A stretch of DNA of 64,000 nt from Psychroflexus gondwanensis ACAM 44. GTDB taxonomy: Bacteria; Bacteroidota; Bacteroidia; Flavobacteriales; Flavobacteriaceae. The stretch spans positions 62,001 through 126,000 of the forward strand of contig NZ_APLF01000001.1 in the NCBI RefSeq assembly GCF_000355905.1, given 5' to 3'. A program made the position numbers and the translations under genes. This document shows, piece after piece, positions 62,787-64,000 of this stretch (position 1 is its first letter; every line of letters begins with the position of its first letter). Below the pieces are notes generated by a model that worked only from the letters and a program-made list of their open reading frames with translations, searched no databases and was not told the DNA's origin.

Positions 62787-64000
62787 TTACTTTTTCAAGT
62801 TAATTTCAACTCTTCTGTTTTCTGCTCTACCAGATCTTGTATCGTTACTTGCGACTGGTCTTTCTTCTCCAAAACCAGCAGATGATAATCTAAATTCATC
62901 TACACCATTTTCAACTAGGTAAGATTTTACAGAAAGCGCTCTAGCTTCAGAAAGTCTTTTGTTGTTTTGATCACTACCAACACTGTCAGTATGTCCTTCC
63001 ACTGTAAATTTAGCATTAGGATATTCGTCAAGAATTGAAATAATAGCAGCTAAAGCTTCTTCAGAATCTTTTGTAATTGTTGTTTTACCAGTATCGAAAT
63101 TGATGGTTTTAGCATATTCATTCAATTCTTTTTGAACTTCTTCAGTGACTTCTGGACAACCGTTATTTGCCTTAGTACCAGCAACATCTGGACACATATC
63201 ATCTTTGTCTAATACACCGTCTCCGTCAGAATCAGGATAAGGACATCCGTTGTTTGCTTTTGGTCCAGCTTCATTTGGACACTCATCATCCTTATCTGCT
63301 ATTCCATCCTTATCTGCATCTGGACATCCATTTAAAGCTTCAGAACCAGCTTCGTTTGGACAATCATCATTTGGATCTGCAATACCATCACCATCAGAAT
63401 CTGCGCAACCGTCAAATTCTTCTAATCCAGCAGTATCAGGACATTTATCATCTTTATCAACAATACCATCACCATCAGAATCTGGGCAGCCGTTAAATTC
63501 AGCTAAACCTGGTACATCTGGGCACATGTCGTCTTTATCGTAAACACCGTCTCCGTCAGAATCAGTTCCACCAAATGAGATAGTTACACCAGCAGAATGT
63601 TGAAAATAGTCGAAGTTACTATCTTCAAAAGCAGTTTTAAAAGAAGATTTAACTGTGAAAGCAATGTTGTCACTAAACCAAAAGTTAATACCTAAATCTG
63701 AATCAAATGTTGAAGCTCCGTTGTCATCTAACCAATAATATCCTGCACCAACTCCTAAAAATGGATCAATAACAGTAGTGTTTAAAAGGTTTTTGAAATT
63801 ATATTGAACGCCAGCCCCTAAGTTATAAAAACTTAAATCAGCAGCTGAAGTACCTCCTAGTCGATCTATTTGGTTTATCGAACCGTTTAATGTAGCAGAA
63901 AAACCATCTCCAACATATCTTTTTACTTCAAGGTAAGACACTGATGGCAAAAAATTCCAATTATCCTCCGCGTTAAAATATTCACTAAATAAGCTTCCAC
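62787..64000 (-). CDS. OmpA-family outer-membrane protein with five thrombospondin type-3 repeats (partial)
   Basis: The frame continues upstream past the right edge ([24 protein letters not shown] precedes the first in-frame TTG at 63950, in segments), so the start is missing. The visible part has the end of an N-terminal barrel ([38 protein letters not shown]). It continues with five acidic calcium-binding TSP3 repeats of about 27 residues (DSDGDGVxDKDDxCP...; about 63150-63564), then an OmpA peptidoglycan-binding domain ([47 protein letters not shown]). It ties the outer membrane to the cell wall and is probably abundant. A terminator follows. Confidence 0.92.
   Translation of the reverse strand, partial: GSLFSEYFNAEDNWNFLPSVSYLEVKRYVGDGFSATLNGSINQIDRLGGTSAADLSFYNLGAGVQYNFKNLLNTTVIDPFLGVGAGYYWLDDNGASTFDSDLGINFWFSDNIAFTVKSSFKTAFEDSNFDYFQHSAGVTISFGGTDSDGDGVYDKDDMCPDVPGLAEFNGCPDSDGDGIVDKDDKCPDTAGLEEFDGCADSDGDGIADPNDDCPNEAGSEALNGCPDADKDGIADKDDECPNEAGPKANNGCPYPDSDGDGVLDKDDMCPDVAGTKANNGCPEVTEEVQKELNEYAKTINFDTGKTTITKDSEEALAAIISILDEYPNAKFTVEGHTDSVGSDQNNKRLSEARALSVKSYLVENGVDEFRLSSAGFGEERPVASNDTRSGRAENRRVEINLKK
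63150..63564 (-). repeat. Tandem TSP3-encoding repeats
   Basis: Five in-frame units of about 81 bp encode DSDGDG..DKDD.CP..; each ends with a GC(P/A) pair. Units differ in codons but keep length, indicating expansion within the gene under selection for the calcium-binding loops. Confidence 0.8.

Noticed and set aside
63150-63564. Regularly spaced repeats as a CRISPR array
   Set aside because: The units are in frame, encode calcium-binding TSP3 loops and have no spacers; plus-strand frames here are shadows.

Overview
The window is AT-rich chromosomal DNA from a member of the Flavobacteriaceae (Bacteroidota), probably a marine or gliding type. The evidence is a sprE/porW-type gliding and type IX secretion lipoprotein gene, GLPGLI-family proteins, an Oar-like TonB-dependent receptor, a DUF5687-type ABC membrane protein, an ATP synthase operon lacking atpD/atpC, and many promoter -7 boxes of the Bacteroidetes form TAnnTTTG. 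The genus cannot be named from the sequence alone.

Layout. 1-4214 (minus) is an accessory surface/secretion cassette: a 67-residue secreted four-cysteine peptide, an attenuator-like hairpin, three tandem GLPGLI paralogues and an outer-membrane barrel protein that runs off the left edge. 4215-4591 has no confident gene but holds several hairpins, including a strong plus-strand terminator with no obvious gene in front of it. 4592-8877 holds tadA, dxs, a metallophosphoesterase and an AlbA_2-type protein. 8996-13701 holds an Oar-like receptor and an M23 peptidase. 13828-22550 is one minus-strand block: sprE, bactofilin, atpZ, an atpI-like gene, then atpB-E-F-H-A-G. 22647-24836 is an ABC exporter pair.

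25052-30775 is the most unusual part. A vanadium-haloperoxidase/PAP2 lipoprotein and a large VCBS/UnbV lipoprotein lie between 315-bp direct repeats. The repeats are the 3' half of a thioredoxin-like gene plus its downstream DNA. The right copy belongs to the intact gene and the left copy is a truncated relic, so the module looks inserted. The large lipoprotein gene has no ATG/GTG/TTG in front of its signal peptide and seems to start with ATT.

31076-40406 holds pyruvate carboxylase and a glycerol regulon (outer-membrane protein, glpF, glpK, glpD, divergent DeoR-type regulator). 40585-50397 is mostly housekeeping: glnS, a PIN/antitoxin pair, pirin, yraN, LD-carboxypeptidase, metG, mscS. 50398-56883 is tsaB plus a MacAB/TolC-like tripartite exporter with two permeases. 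57006-64000 holds folB, tRNA-Cys, a LysE-type exporter, recJ, an AddB-like nuclease and a partial OmpA protein with five thrombospondin type-3 repeats.

Connections. The glp genes form a complete uptake-phosphorylation-oxidation route for glycerol. The sprE-to-atpZ overlaps place a motility/secretion gene upstream of ATP synthase assembly genes. The four-cysteine peptide, GLPGLI and barrel run, and the repeat-flanked haloperoxidase/VCBS module, are the best candidates for undescribed systems. No CRISPR array, rRNA, complete insertion sequence or integrase was seen.
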